A stretch of DNA of 64,000 nucleotides. Source: Artemisia argyi. Its lineage: Eukaryota; Streptophyta; Magnoliopsida; Asterales; Asteraceae. Shown in pieces: positions 43,301 through 53,687 of the stretch. The stretch is from contig CM060702.1 of NCBI GenBank assembly GCA_030686995.1, positions 68,326,440-68,390,439 of the forward strand. The letters are read 5' to 3'. The notes below the pieces were generated by a model. It had not been told where the DNA came from and ran no database searches. It saw only the letters and a list, made by a program, of their open reading frames with translations. The position numbers and the translations under genes are program-made. Position 1 is the first letter of the stretch. Each line of letters starts with the position of its first letter.

Positions 43301-43690
43301 AAGATTGCTTGTTCGCCGCTATCTGTTCAACCAAGGACCCTGGATCGCCTCTCTTTTGATCTAACAATAATTGATCCAACTAATCTAAAACTCTGTAAAC
43401 ACTCCCCAAACAAATATGTGGATATAAGGAGAGTGTCTATTGTAGATGTAAACATTTGACACTCAAAGGATCACAAATTCATTAAAATATTATGGTTACT
43501 GTACACCCCCTCATAGGCAACTGTAGCACTACAGTAAAAGAAGATTTATTTGGGTCGGATTCCGGTGAAACGGCGGTGGATGTAAGCCCGCTTTTTGTTA
43601 TATTGATATAATACTTGTTACAATTTGTTAATATATTTTGGAATATGATATGCCAAAATACGTTGTTTGGTGGTTGGTACATCCATAAAA
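40331..43690. other. Host-like non-coding region with small repeats
   Basis: I see no certain gene. It holds a nested tandem duplication at 41089-41271 and a diverged repeat series around ATGGCTGCAA with GCCAAGATA (42400-42900). It also has a 20-base direct repeat AGTTTTTATCACCAATCCAA (43071-43090 and 43129-43148). A 56-codon open stretch on the minus strand ending at about 42831 is hydrophobic but unidentified. Confidence 0.4.
41089..41271. repeat. Nested tandem duplication
   Basis: A 41-base unit beginning AAAAATCTGGTATACCTG occurs at 41089-41130 and again at 41230-41270. Between them a unit beginning CAGGAAGGAATTTGTAACC occurs twice in tandem (41152 and 41187). The copies are nearly identical, so the event is recent. 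Confidence 0.8.
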
Positions 43691-45086
43691 ATTGTGTTAC
43701 ATATCACCTTTCCTGAAAATCGAGGTAGTTAAGTTTTGAGCTTCCATTCATCTTTGACTCTTTCTCCGATCTCAACAAATTATTTGTCTTGTTGCAACAA
43801 CTTCTAGTATTTTTTTTTGGGTATCAACAGTTTTCGTCTTTTTCTTGTTGGAAACAAAAAACTTCTAAAATTTTCTCGCTAACATAAATTAAATAGAGAT
43901 TTGCCGGAGGCATATGTTTTGACGAAAAAATTAAAAACTTTAGGACGTTTTATCATGATCGTTAAAGATTTTCTAGATATCTAATTAACACTCATTCTTA
44001 AGTTTATCATAGATCACTAGAGCATCTTTGGTACTATATATGCAAGCAATATGAGCTTCTTAACCATAAACAGTTTACATTTTTACTGCTTTGGTGTTGA
44101 CAAACTGTTGTTAACTTGGGCGACTTAATTAAGAGAGAGAGCAATTATCAAGCATCCATCCATATGTCTTTCCATAGTTGAAGAACACATTAATTAAATA
44201 GTGCATCTTAAAACTCTGGAACATTGATGCTTAACGCACTATTTTTCATCGAGATTGGATGTCTTCCATCGTAATCTCGAGTACGATCTTTAGTATGAGA
44301 TTTCATAATTATGGCTTAATGTTTTTCCTTGTCTTTTGGTTAAACTTCATTTGATTTGAACAAATAGGACTATGGGTAATTTCGAAACTCAGTTTATGAA
44401 ATATGCCCAAATAAAAAGCAAAAAGTTCCGTTCACATGGACACCAACCATGACACAAAAAGATAAGAGCAACCCAATAATTGTCAATGAGTGAATTAATG
44501 CAAACACAATGCATGTTCATCATTGGGCATTTATCTTCATCTATAAAGATTCTTCACCGTCAAAGATAATATGTTATGTTTGTAACGTATTTTAATAATT
44601 TGACTAACAAAAAAAAACACTTATTTTATCATATATTTCATGTCTGAATTTTATACTACCAGTATTGGTTTTGTTATGGTCATTCTATAATCAATATGAT
44701 GGAAATACATATTTGTTGAAACTAAACAAGAATATATGCTCTTTTCGTATGAGAAAAATGCATGGTCTCCTCCAGAAATCTTCTTAGCTTAACACAGCTT
44801 AAAGCTGAAACATCCAATGTGTTATATACTTGAAGACTTTAAATTCAAACAAAACAATGCTAAAAGATATATGATTTTATGGTTTATTTATGTTAAAAGT
44901 GAAACTAGATTGTGGAATTCTTCAATTCAATAGTTAGTTTTGTATTGTTAGTTATCACATAAGGCTTCGCACAAGGTCTTTATTAGCTTATTTAATAGCA
45001 GCAACTCCACTTATTATTGTTCTCTATCGATAATTTTATTCTTGAACTTTATTATCTGTTTCACATAATCAGTAATCAATATTCTA
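43690..45086. other. AT-rich non-coding region
   Basis: No coding, RNA gene or clear repeat seen. Confidence 0.5.
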
Positions 45087-45393
45087 AGGGGGTGGCATCG
45101 TACTCGGCATGAAGGTCGGCAAGCTCGGCGTGATTCGGCAAGGCCATTGCCAGCCATTCAGCATGGTGGATTCGGCGAGAGGATCGGTGAAGTTTACCGA
45201 TTCGGTAATGTGTATAGCATTCAATGATTTTGACCGTTTGGGCATTTATTCTTATTAGGCATGGTTAGGCATACATTGCCACTAAAAATTACTAGTAGTA
45301 CTTAGGCATCATTAGGCATGAAATGTGTTGGACTCATTTTATTAGCTAATTACAATATATTTTGAGGCATGGTTAGGCATGGTTGCCACCCCT
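45087..45393. mobile_element. Candidate hAT-type MITE
   Basis: The ends are AGGGGGTGGCA and TGCCACCCCT, an inverted repeat typical of small hAT elements. The interior has repeated TTAGGCATGGTTAGGCAT words. The flanking eight bases do not match exactly, so the target duplication is not proven. Confidence 0.45.
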
Positions 45394-45502
45394 AATGTCT
45401 TCATACCCAAACTAAAAGACCACCAACAGTACGATAAATTGGCAAAATGGAATATTGACAGCTTCTAAAGCATTAAATATTTATGAAAATGTAAAAGGAA
45501 AC

Positions 45503-45645
45503 ATACATCAATTTAAACAACATTTTAGTCGACGACTAAAATATTTGCATTCGGTGTCATGTAGCATTTAGGTTTTGCAAAGTTACATCAATTTAAAAAA
45601 TATTTTAGTCGCTGATTAAAATATCGGTGTCATGTATCATCCAGG
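45503..45645. repeat. Tandem duplication of a 60-80 base unit
   Basis: ACATCAATTTAAANAA...TATTTTAGTCG...GGTGTCATGTA is present twice in direct order (45503 and 45584), the second copy shortened. Confidence 0.6.
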
Positions 45646-45944
45646 TGTGTATTTTTAAATAAGATTAGTACAAATATGTTATTAAACTTTTAAAAAAAAT
45701 GCATTTAAGATTAATTTGTTCATCCAGGTTACCAAACTTATAAAATATGATATTTTGAGATCATTGAACTTACAAAAATATACGTAAGCATCACTGAACT
45801 TGTAAAAACACGACATTTATATTACTTAACTTATCCAAAAATATATGTTCAAGTTACTCCAATTATTACTGAAATTATAGAACGTTATGCTTCCTATAAG
45901 TTCAGTAACCCAAATAAAATAGTAAAAGTTTAGTACCTTAGGCG

Positions 45945-45946
<2 letters not shown>

Positions 45947-45975
<29 letters not shown>
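45947..45975. repeat. Poly-T run
   Basis: Twenty-nine consecutive T, preceded by about 230 bases that repeat ACTGAACTTNNAAAA-like words. It could be the poly-A end of an old minus-strand insertion, but no body is recognisable. Confidence 0.7.
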
Positions 45976-45977
<2 letters not shown>

Positions 45978-46535
45978 TGACATCTTTGTCTTATAATCAT
46001 TTTAAATATGCTTGTTATTTGTTTATAAAAAGAAATAGAAATAAAAATAGAATTAGTATGCCAAATATAATCATTTTGAATTACTAGAGCCACTTCACCA
46101 CTTGTGATTACTACAAACGCGACTAACTACAAACACACCGTTTGAAGAATGTTTCAAAGGAGAGACACGTTCAACTTTGAGAGAAAAGAATCAAAAGGGA
46201 CTACAAAAACAAGTATTAATGTTAAAAAGAATTTAAAACAACTACAAAAATAGTAAAAATATCACTTGGAACTATCATACTAACTGCCGCAAAATCTCGT
46301 GGCATAAACATACATTGTCCGAATTTACACCTTTAATGTAGCACTTCATCATAATGGAGTATAACTTACGATAATGTGGAGTATAACTTAAGATTTCCTT
46401 ATAAGTTATAACTAGCATGGTATCCGCGTGTTGCAGTGGCGGTTATTTTGAAATAAAATCTGTATTTAAGTTTATTATATTCTTTTTGACAATTTAAATT
46501 TACGGGTATCAAGAATTTCGTTTATCTCGTGCATG

Positions 46536-46629
46536 TTAGGGCTCAAGCCCATTTGGCCCATGCCAGTTCGGGCTCGAGCCCTTTTGGCCCGTGCCCGTTC
46601 GGGCTCGAGCCCTTTCGGCACATTGCCCG
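46536..46629. repeat. Three tandem copies of a GC-rich 31-base unit
   Basis: The units start at 46536, 46567 and 46598. Each contains the palindrome GGGCTCGAGCCC (first copy with CA for CG) followed by TTTNGGCCC. They stand out against AT-rich surroundings. The CTCGAG core resembles the subterminal words of the hAT element at 59024-60313. Confidence 0.75.
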
Positions 46630-47256
46630 TTTGAACTTGAATATTTGTATAATGTGTTTTATTATTTATATTAGTGACATTTAATAATTGTGTTTGAGTT
46701 GATTGTACAATATGCTTGATAATTTGTTTTTCTCATGTAAAGAGTGTTTTAATAACTGCATTAATTATATTTATTGGCCAGTTAATTAATTGACTAAATT
46801 AAATATCTTAACCACATATGTTTTAATTATGTGCAAACTATTGAATCTTACTATAATAAACAATGCTGGATTTTAAGAGTATCTAATTTTAGTAAGCTTT
46901 GTGCATTATAAGATACTATGATAATTGAGGTGCCATTATATGGTTAATCTAAATTTTTGTTGGTCAATCGGGTAAAAACCTCTTTTTTTAATAGGTTGGT
47001 TGTTGCCGTTGCCATTTAAAGTTGTTTGCACCTAAATGAATTGAACTTGAGATATCACACATTTTAAAGTGACAGTGACAAGCACTTTTGCCACAAGTGG
47101 TTGAAACATGTTTTTAATTTGCTAAAAGTAAATAAATTGAAGGTATCTGCTTTCATCTAGCCTTTCACCTGAGTCATAGTGCTCCAACTTAATCACAAAT
47201 AACTCTATGAAAGATATAAGAAACTATATTTCATAGCATCGAGTAGATATACTGAT

Positions 47257-47623
47257 AGTAAGGTCAGGAACGGAGCCAGAAATTAGGAATAAGGGGGCCG
47301 AAAATTTTTTCTCAAGCTAACAAAGTAATTTAACTAAAACTTCAAACAATATTTTCTAATGATCGCATACGCTAGGTTACAAACTTAAAATTTTGATAAG
47401 AAAACACATTGATTACTAATAAAAAAATATTAGATGAAAACATTGTGCATGAAACAGTGTCAAGCTTCTCTTAATTCTTTTAACATCTAAAGGTTATGGG
47501 GGTCATTTGCTTATAGTTGAGTCATAAGCTTAAATTTTATAAGATAAATAGCAAACCGATTGGGCGTGCTGGAGGGGGCCGAGCACCCCTGGCTCCCCCA
47601 CTGTCTCCGTCTCTGAGTAAGGT
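47257..47623. mobile_element. hAT-type MITE with exact 8-base TSD
   Basis: The element is 47265-47615 (351 bp), flanked on both sides by AGTAAGGT (47257-47264 and 47616-47623). The ends CAGGAACGGAGCCAG and its partner CAGAGACGGAGACAG (reverse of the right end) match at 12 of 15. An eight-base duplication and CAG...CTG ends indicate the hAT superfamily. There is no transposase. It sits in otherwise unannotated DNA. Confidence 0.8.
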
Positions 47624-48012
47624 CCTATTGATACTAAATTTGCCCAATTACTTCTTTTTTTTTCTTCGATCATCGTTCTAATACTTATCACATATTATAT
47701 CTCAATTTTGTTTACTGTTCAGTTTTTCTGTCAAAACTTGTCACCTACTATCATACATAAAATGATTCACCCACCACCATCAGTTCTTTGAATCATGCGA
47801 CCTTCAATGAATAACAACAACCGATCTCCCAGTGTATTGGCGACGATTTATTAAGCTAGAATGAGAATGAACATATAGTTTTATTTTGTTTAGTGTATTG
47901 ATATTATTCCCTTTTCTACTGCGTACTTTTGTAGCTTTTTGATACAAAGTTTCCTGTAGATCTAAAAAATTAGAGGTCGTTTGGTTTGTAAATATGTTTA
48001 GAATGGGATTTG

Positions 48013-48017
48013 GAAAT
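48013..48017. other. Target site duplication GAAAT, left copy (element N)
   Basis: GAAAT precedes the left LTR and recurs at 53371-53375 after the right LTR, if the LTR is taken to end in ATA rather than ACA. Confidence 0.75.
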
Positions 48018-48184
48018 TGTTATAAACAGAGAAAAATAATAAACAACATGAATACAAGAATGAGAGGAGGGAGAATTATTATTAAGTGGTCATTCAAGAG
48101 GTTACATTAAGGGTGTATTTATAAGATACAAACCCTAATAAGATATGATGAATAGACATCACCCATAAGCCCATATTTACAATA
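48018..48184 (-). repeat. 3' LTR of element N
   Basis: 167 bases, from TGTTATAAACAGAG to CATATTTACAATA on the plus strand. Same as 53204-53370 with a few changes and one single-base shift. Confidence 0.85.
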
Positions 48185-48195
48185 CTCCTCCTTGG
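48185..48195 (-). other. Polypurine tract of element N
   Basis: The minus strand reads CCAAGGAGGAG directly before the LTR start TATTG. This supports the TA start of the LTR. Confidence 0.6.
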
Positions 48196-48629
48196 ATATT
48201 CATCGTTTATTATACTTCATATACTGCCTCATCAAAAACCTTATCAAGAAAAACCCAATGGGATACAAAAACTTGATGAAGGAAAAGAGTGCAGTGCGTA
48301 TAATGCTCCTCCTCCTCAATTTAATGTATGTATTTCAAGCATCACATGCTAATCTTCTAAACGAGTTGGTCGTATACTTTTGTTAGCAAAAACTTTACAA
48401 TGAAGTCCATCAAATTGATGATGTTACGAATAAGTCCTGCAAAAATGATAAAATATATGTGTAACTTCCAACCCAATATCAAATCAATTGGTTGGAAAGT
48501 ATACAATGCATGTACAAATATTTAAAAAAAATACTCTCTCGTGACGCATATTAATTACAAAATTGGCATCCAAACCTCATTTGTACTTATGTGTGGTACT
48601 TGAGGACCAATTTATTTCTTTGAAACATG

Positions 48630-48710
48630 TGCAAAAGCAATTTATATAATATGCGTCCAAAATCATTTTAATCCATATACGGATTCATTCAACTTTATCA
48701 AATAAAGTTA
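48630..48710 (-). pseudogene. Reverse transcriptase relic of element N
   Basis: The minus strand reads LNESVYGLK, a stop, then FWTHI, resembling the copia RT motif K-S-L-Y-G-L-K-Q. It is only about 0.5 kb from the 3' LTR, so RNase H is mostly deleted. Frames before and after are broken. Confidence 0.4.
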
Positions 48711-49375
48711 TTGAGAACTTTATTAATCGTATCTAGAAGTTGAAGTTGTAAGCCATGCTTGAGACATTATAGATCGTTCATGGTATATGAGAGCTCTAAT
48801 AAAACTCATTTAGAGCGAATTAAATACTTCAATATTGATTGTCTCGTAAAATATCAATAAGATATTTACATCCACCTCGAGACAATATGTCTTTTAATAA
48901 TCAACTTTGTGTTTTTGTGAATTTATTTATTCACAATTCATGTCTTAAAAGACATAACTTTAGAGCTCTTATTTCACATTCGCACAAAGATTGATGTATA
49001 TCCAATAAATTTTACACATTTATGTATGGACCTCATGTCCCAATACTTATCGTATTTTTACGAGATTGTGTCTTTCCATATTTGCCAATCGTTTCCTTGA
49101 GCGCACTTTTGATTTATGATCCTCATTATGCATAATAGCAAGCGCTATATTGTATGTAAACAAATTTATCGACGTCGTTTATGTTTCGATTCCATATAAC
49201 TTTAGACATGATATAATTTATTGAGATCTCATTAACTATTTGAGGTTTTTTGGAACCTTCATGTCTAGTGTCTCTTTATGAGACTATCATGGGGTCTTTT
49301 ATACCTCGAACAACCATCTTGTTTTCATGCTCCATATTTTTCATCGAAGATTTTATTTGGAATCGATTTGTCTAC

Positions 49376-50996
49376 CATGCTTGAGGCATGTCATAATAAA
49401 ATAGTGTCCTTGAGGACAACTTCTAATTAGAGCATGAGTAGCTGAAATTTTGTTTTTTAGCCAATGTTTATTTATGGCTATTAGATTATTCATTTAATAA
49501 TGAATTTATAAAAATTTCTTTTGATGATTAATAGAATGTGATAATTCATTCTAATTTGTAGCTACTTCTCTCCTCCTGAAGGAATTATCCATCTTCTATA
49601 TCCCATATATGTGCATTTAGGTGGAGTAATTTGCACACAGAAAAACAAAAAAATGGGATATGTTTGATTTATAACCAAAACCAATTATAAAAGGGAGGAT
49701 TTATAATAACATATTGGCATGATGCTAATTTTGTTGTTGTGCATATTAGAATATGGCCCCATACAACAACACAAGTTTTTCTCTCAGTTTCATTAAGTAA
49801 TTCATCGCATTTTCATGATGAAATACTTACTCTCGAATGTTAGGCTCGCATTGAGCTATTAATCATGCAAACTTGAGGTTGCGATTTAATGACCATTTAG
49901 ACGATGCATCGATTTTAAACTCTAAATGGTTCATACATTGGATATGTAAGCCTACATACATCCACTTGTTTTCATTCCAGAAAATTAAGGAATTGAGTCC
50001 CCATTCTAGTTGATAGATTAATAATCAACTTCTTTTGAGAGATAATACCATTTATATTGAAAAATCTTCTTCTTCTATAGTTTAGCATCATTAATGACTC
50101 GGGATGGTATAACCGGTCATGCCAAAAATATTATAATTATAGCTCATAAACTTATGTTATGGCTATGATTAGCTTTTACTAATCTTTATATAATGCATGT
50201 CGAGGAAGATACATAAGAATATAATGCATTCTTAATATTTAACTTCGTTCCTTATGACAATTTTATATTTCTTTTACGGAGCATAGATTCTTAAATCTAT
50301 GAATATAGTGTGTAATATATTTGACACACTTGTATATTGCATAAATTACATTGCATTTTTGCATAAATAGAAGTTTTGTTTGCTCATTTCTTATTGTATT
50401 TTAGCCACTAGTAGTGGTTTGTCATTGTCATACTATCTCGACCATAGCATTTACCATGATAAATGATCTTTAACCATTTATCGTTACATTATCACATTCA
50501 CATGAGGGAATGATGATCTTATATTGATCATTTTATCTCATTCATTTGAGAGAATGGACATCATATGTTGATCATTTTATCATATTCGCTTGAAAGGAAC
50601 GGAGATCTTTATGTTGCAACTTGAGGTTGCCAACCAGTTTCTTTTAACATGACAATATTGAGCAAATTTAGTAAACGGGTTTATCATGTTTGTTCAAACA
50701 TGCCCATTTCTTTTATATCAAAGCATCGTTCTCGATATATGAGTATATTCGAGGCATTAACCATCTCATCGCATTTTCTCTTTTCATCATGCAGATGTAC
50801 TACTTAATATTGCGAAAAATGTGCTCGCATATTGCAAGATCTCTTGCTTATGATGGTCAAATCTTTCTTATAGACTTTGACATACATTTAACGGATCTTT
50901 CACCGTTATATATTTTCTTTTTAATTCAGATTTAACACTGAAATAGTGAGACCGAAGTCGCTTATGCTATTTTTTTTAATGCAGCTTGAGGTGCAT
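49376..50996. repeat. Scattered small hairpins with TTGAG-type loops (outer part of element N)
   Basis: Clear cases: CATGC/GCATG at 49376-49390 (loop TTGAG), TGTC/GACA at 49405-49418 and GCAA/TTGC at 49867-49882. Others are CATTC/GAATG at 50495-50512 and 50539-50556, GCAAC/GTTGC at 50616-50630 and ATGCA/TGCAT at 50979-50996. All loops contain TTGAG or ATGAG. The stems differ from each other, yet each pairs with itself. Confidence 0.65.
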
Positions 50997-51727
50997 ACAA
51001 TCATAGCGAGATTTTTTGGGAATATTAAAGAAGACGAGGTTCTCCTAAAAGTATTTACAGTTAAAATAGATCTCAACATAAAAATTCCACGCAAATTTAG
51101 GAACAGAAAAAAATTGATGTTTGAGAACTTCAGATCAGAATCGACTAAGATATCATATTCTTATAACAATAGTGTACAGTTATGACACCTTTATCTTTTG
51201 CACATTGTCATTTATTTTACTCTTGTTTTATTTTAGCACTTTTAGTCGAGCATAACAATAGTAGGTAGACCGGTATAAAACGAGCTTTAAAAAGTACTAT
51301 AAGGTGTCAAATATGTCTCATAAACTAATTCAAGCAAATAACTTTTAGCCAGTACGCACATTTTAGTTCATCAAGACGCAAATCAGATGCGTCTTATTCA
51401 TATAGCAAACAAGTAGCAAATGGACAAACATGTTATATTTTAACCGTAAACAAACTTGATACTAAAAACATATGTATCAACTAGCTAGATAGTCACATTC
51501 GACACAAATCACTAATCATTATTAATTCTCGTAACTTTCATTTATTATGTCACATACAATAAATCGTGGTCACAATTTATACCAACTTATATCAAGCATG
51601 TATTTTTAAAAAAATCTTAAAACATCCGAAAATAGATAAGATAAACATAAAACAAGCAATTAATTATATGAGTAACAATAAAAGAACTCGATGTTCGATA
51701 TAACAATAACACGAGATTGTGTTATTT

Positions 51728-51940
51728 GATTCTCTTGAGGGAATCATAATAAAACTTGAGGTTTTATTTTTTTTTCTTCTAACATAACATGATGTTATGT
51801 TATTGATTCTATTAATTGAATCAAATTAGAACATGAGGTTCTATTTTTTTTCTTGGAGAGATCATAGTAGAACTTGAGGTTCTATCTTTTTTTCTTTTTT
51901 TTTTCAATTGATCAAACCATATTAGAACTTGAAATTCTAA

Positions 51941-51973
<33 letters not shown>

Positions 51974-52270
51974 GTGATTGAACATGAAAACAATAACTTG
52001 AGGTTATTGTATTTTGATTATGTTCATCGTAGTCGAACTTGAGGTTCATACTATTTTTTTTCTAAACATAACGTGAGGTTATGATATTGTGATTCATTTA
52101 AAAGAATAATAACTGAACTTAAGGTTCATTAAAAGAGATACAATAACTTGAGACTATTGTATTTTTAATTTATTCATTGTAATAAAACTTTAGGTTTTAT
52201 TATGAATAAATATAATCATAACATGAGGTTATGATATTGATTCATGAAAGAATCATATTAGAACTTGAGG

Positions 52271-52277
<7 letters not shown>
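51728..52277. repeat. Dense array of covarying hairpins with TTGAG loops (element N)
   Basis: In about 550 bases there are at least fifteen short hairpins: TGATTC/GAATCA 51728-51747, AATAAAAC/GTTTTATT 51749-51769, AACATAAC/GTTATGTT 51781-51801, TAGAAC/GTTCTA 51827-51843 and 51868-51884, ATTAGAA/TTCTAAT 51921-51941. Further on are CAATAAC/GTTATTG 51991-52009, GAAC/GTTC 52035-52047, CATAAC/GTTATG 52067-52083, TGAAC/GTTCA 52114-52128, ACAATA/TATTGT 52140-52160, AATAAAAC/GTTTTATT 52181-52201, ATCATAAC/GTTATGAT 52215-52235, TGATTC/GAATCA 52238-52255 and ATTAGAAC/GTTCTAAT 52257-52277. Most loops are TTGAG or one change from it. They fall into two-hairpin units of roughly 70 bases joined by a TGATTC-like linker. 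Confidence 0.85.

Positions 52278-52364
<87 letters not shown>
52276..52364. repeat. (AT)n microsatellite
   Basis: About 88 bases of AT, directly after the last strong hairpin of the array. Confidence 0.95.
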
Positions 52365-52365
<1 letters not shown>

Positions 52366-53189
52366 CCATAACATGATGGCTATGTTATTTTGATTCTTTC
52401 CTTGTAGTCACGATAAAACATCTATTGTTTTTGTAAATTACATGAGAGTTTGAAAAATTAACAATAAAATATAACATAATTCTCGTTATGTAATCGCAAT
52501 AGATTTATAAAAAAAATACTACACAACTTTTAAGTAAAGCAACAAATTAACGTTACAATGTTAATTGGAGACAAAATTAATAACAACATATAGCAAAGTT
52601 AATAAGCAATTGGTAATTGCAGTTGTTATGGAACTAATAATTTACTATCTGTTTATGTAACAAACAGACTAAAGCACCATATCATGTTTTGTAACAAAAA
52701 TACCAAAAACATGTTCAATAGTGATGATTAATTAACCGTTTTGTAAAAATCTCGTTTATGTACATAAGATTGGTTATACCATGTAAATCAATACAGTAAC
52801 TTTTAAGGTCATATTTAACGCCTTCACAAAAGATTAGTTATCATGAAAAGATTAAAATAGTTAACCCATGATTCTTACAAAAGAGACATACACGTAATTA
52901 TGTATTATTAAATTAATATTCATAGATAATACATTAATTAATGGATCCACCACGTCAGTTTATTGTTTTGATTTTAATGCTCAATTACCTCACTAAACTT
53001 GTTTAAAAATTCGATGATGAAACTATCACAAACAAGCATATTATACTACACATGGGTTAAAGATTTACCTCACTAACTCAAATAGAAGATGGAACTGTGA
53101 ACCGTAATATATATCACATTAGTTTCCTCCTTCTTCCTCGTTGTCAACATATTTATTTTTCAAAAAATATTTGAAATTAATGTATTAGA

Positions 53190-53203
53190 GTGTGCTGATA
53201 ACG
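53190..53203 (-). other. Probable primer binding site of element N
   Basis: The minus strand reads CGTTATCAGCACAC immediately after the 5' LTR end TTATAACA. Several plant copia groups carry TTATCAGCAC here, which pairs with an internal part of a tRNA rather than its 3' end. Assigned by position and recall. Confidence 0.45.
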
Positions 53204-53370
53204 TGTTATAAATAGAGAACAATAGTAAACAACATGAATACAAGAATGAGAGGAGGGAGAATTATTATTAAGTGGTCATCAAAGAGGTTACATTAAGGGT
53301 GCATTTATAAGATACAAACCCTAATAAGATATGATGAATAGACATCACCCATAAGCCCATATTTACAATA
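53204..53370 (-). repeat. 5' LTR of element N
   Basis: 167 bases, partner of 48018-48184, followed by the second GAAAT at 53371-53375. Confidence 0.85.
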
Positions 53371-53633
53371 GAAATATATTTGTATTTGGTATTGAATGAA
53401 AGAAAGGAAAAAATTACACGGATGGTCCTATGGTTTACTCAGATTTCATGTTTAGTCCCCAACTTGTTTTAATTATGCCAGAGATACCTATTTTTAAAAC
53501 CTTGCACTCATTTAGTCCCTATTTTGGATGGGTTGTTAGTTTGACTGTTAAGTTATTTGCCCGTTAGTCCCTGCGTTAATATTTTTTGCATTGTTATTCC
53601 TCATTTTTTAAAATCAATTAAAAAATGCCGCAT

Positions 53634-53687
53634 GGCTAGAACTCGGGGTCTTGTTGCCAAAAAACAAACGCCCCAACCACTGGACTA
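53634..53687 (-). promoter_or_regulatory. tRNA-like Pol III motif in the left TIR of element F
   Basis: On the minus strand TAGTCCAGTGGTTGGGGC (A-box-like) is followed by GAGTTCTAGCC (B-box-like, one base off). It is the mirror of the motif at 55411-55462. It lies beside a 9-bp hairpin CCACTGGAC/GTCCAGTGG (53677-53699). Confidence 0.4.

Larger units (their letters stand above)
48018..53370 (-). mobile_element. Element N: decayed copia-like element with 167-bp LTRs and TA...CA ends
   Basis: The LTRs 48018-48184 and 53204-53370 are about 96 percent identical by eye. On the minus strand they start TATTGTAAATATGG and end TTATAACA, a non-canonical TA...CA pair. The choice is supported by the GAAAT duplication and by the purine tract AAGGAGGAG directly before TATTG. 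The sequence after the right LTR on the minus strand, CGTTATCAGCACAC, is the kind of primer site used by some plant copia groups. A relic of RT (LNESVYGLK) lies near 48690. Nearly all the rest is non-coding and holds many small hairpins with TTGAG loops. Confidence 0.75.

Noticed and set aside
45087..45393. Exact 8-base target duplication for the MITE-like element
   Set aside because: The flanks ATATTCTA and AATGTCTT are only loosely alike, so no TSD is claimed.
46417..46470. Fragment resembling a common plant repeat (GCATGGTATCCGCGTGTTGCAG)
   Set aside because: It looks familiar from other plant genomes, but no ends or TSD could be set, so no element is called.
51728..52277. A CRISPR array
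   Set aside because: It is plant DNA; the units are hairpins with changing stems and no constant repeat with unique spacers.
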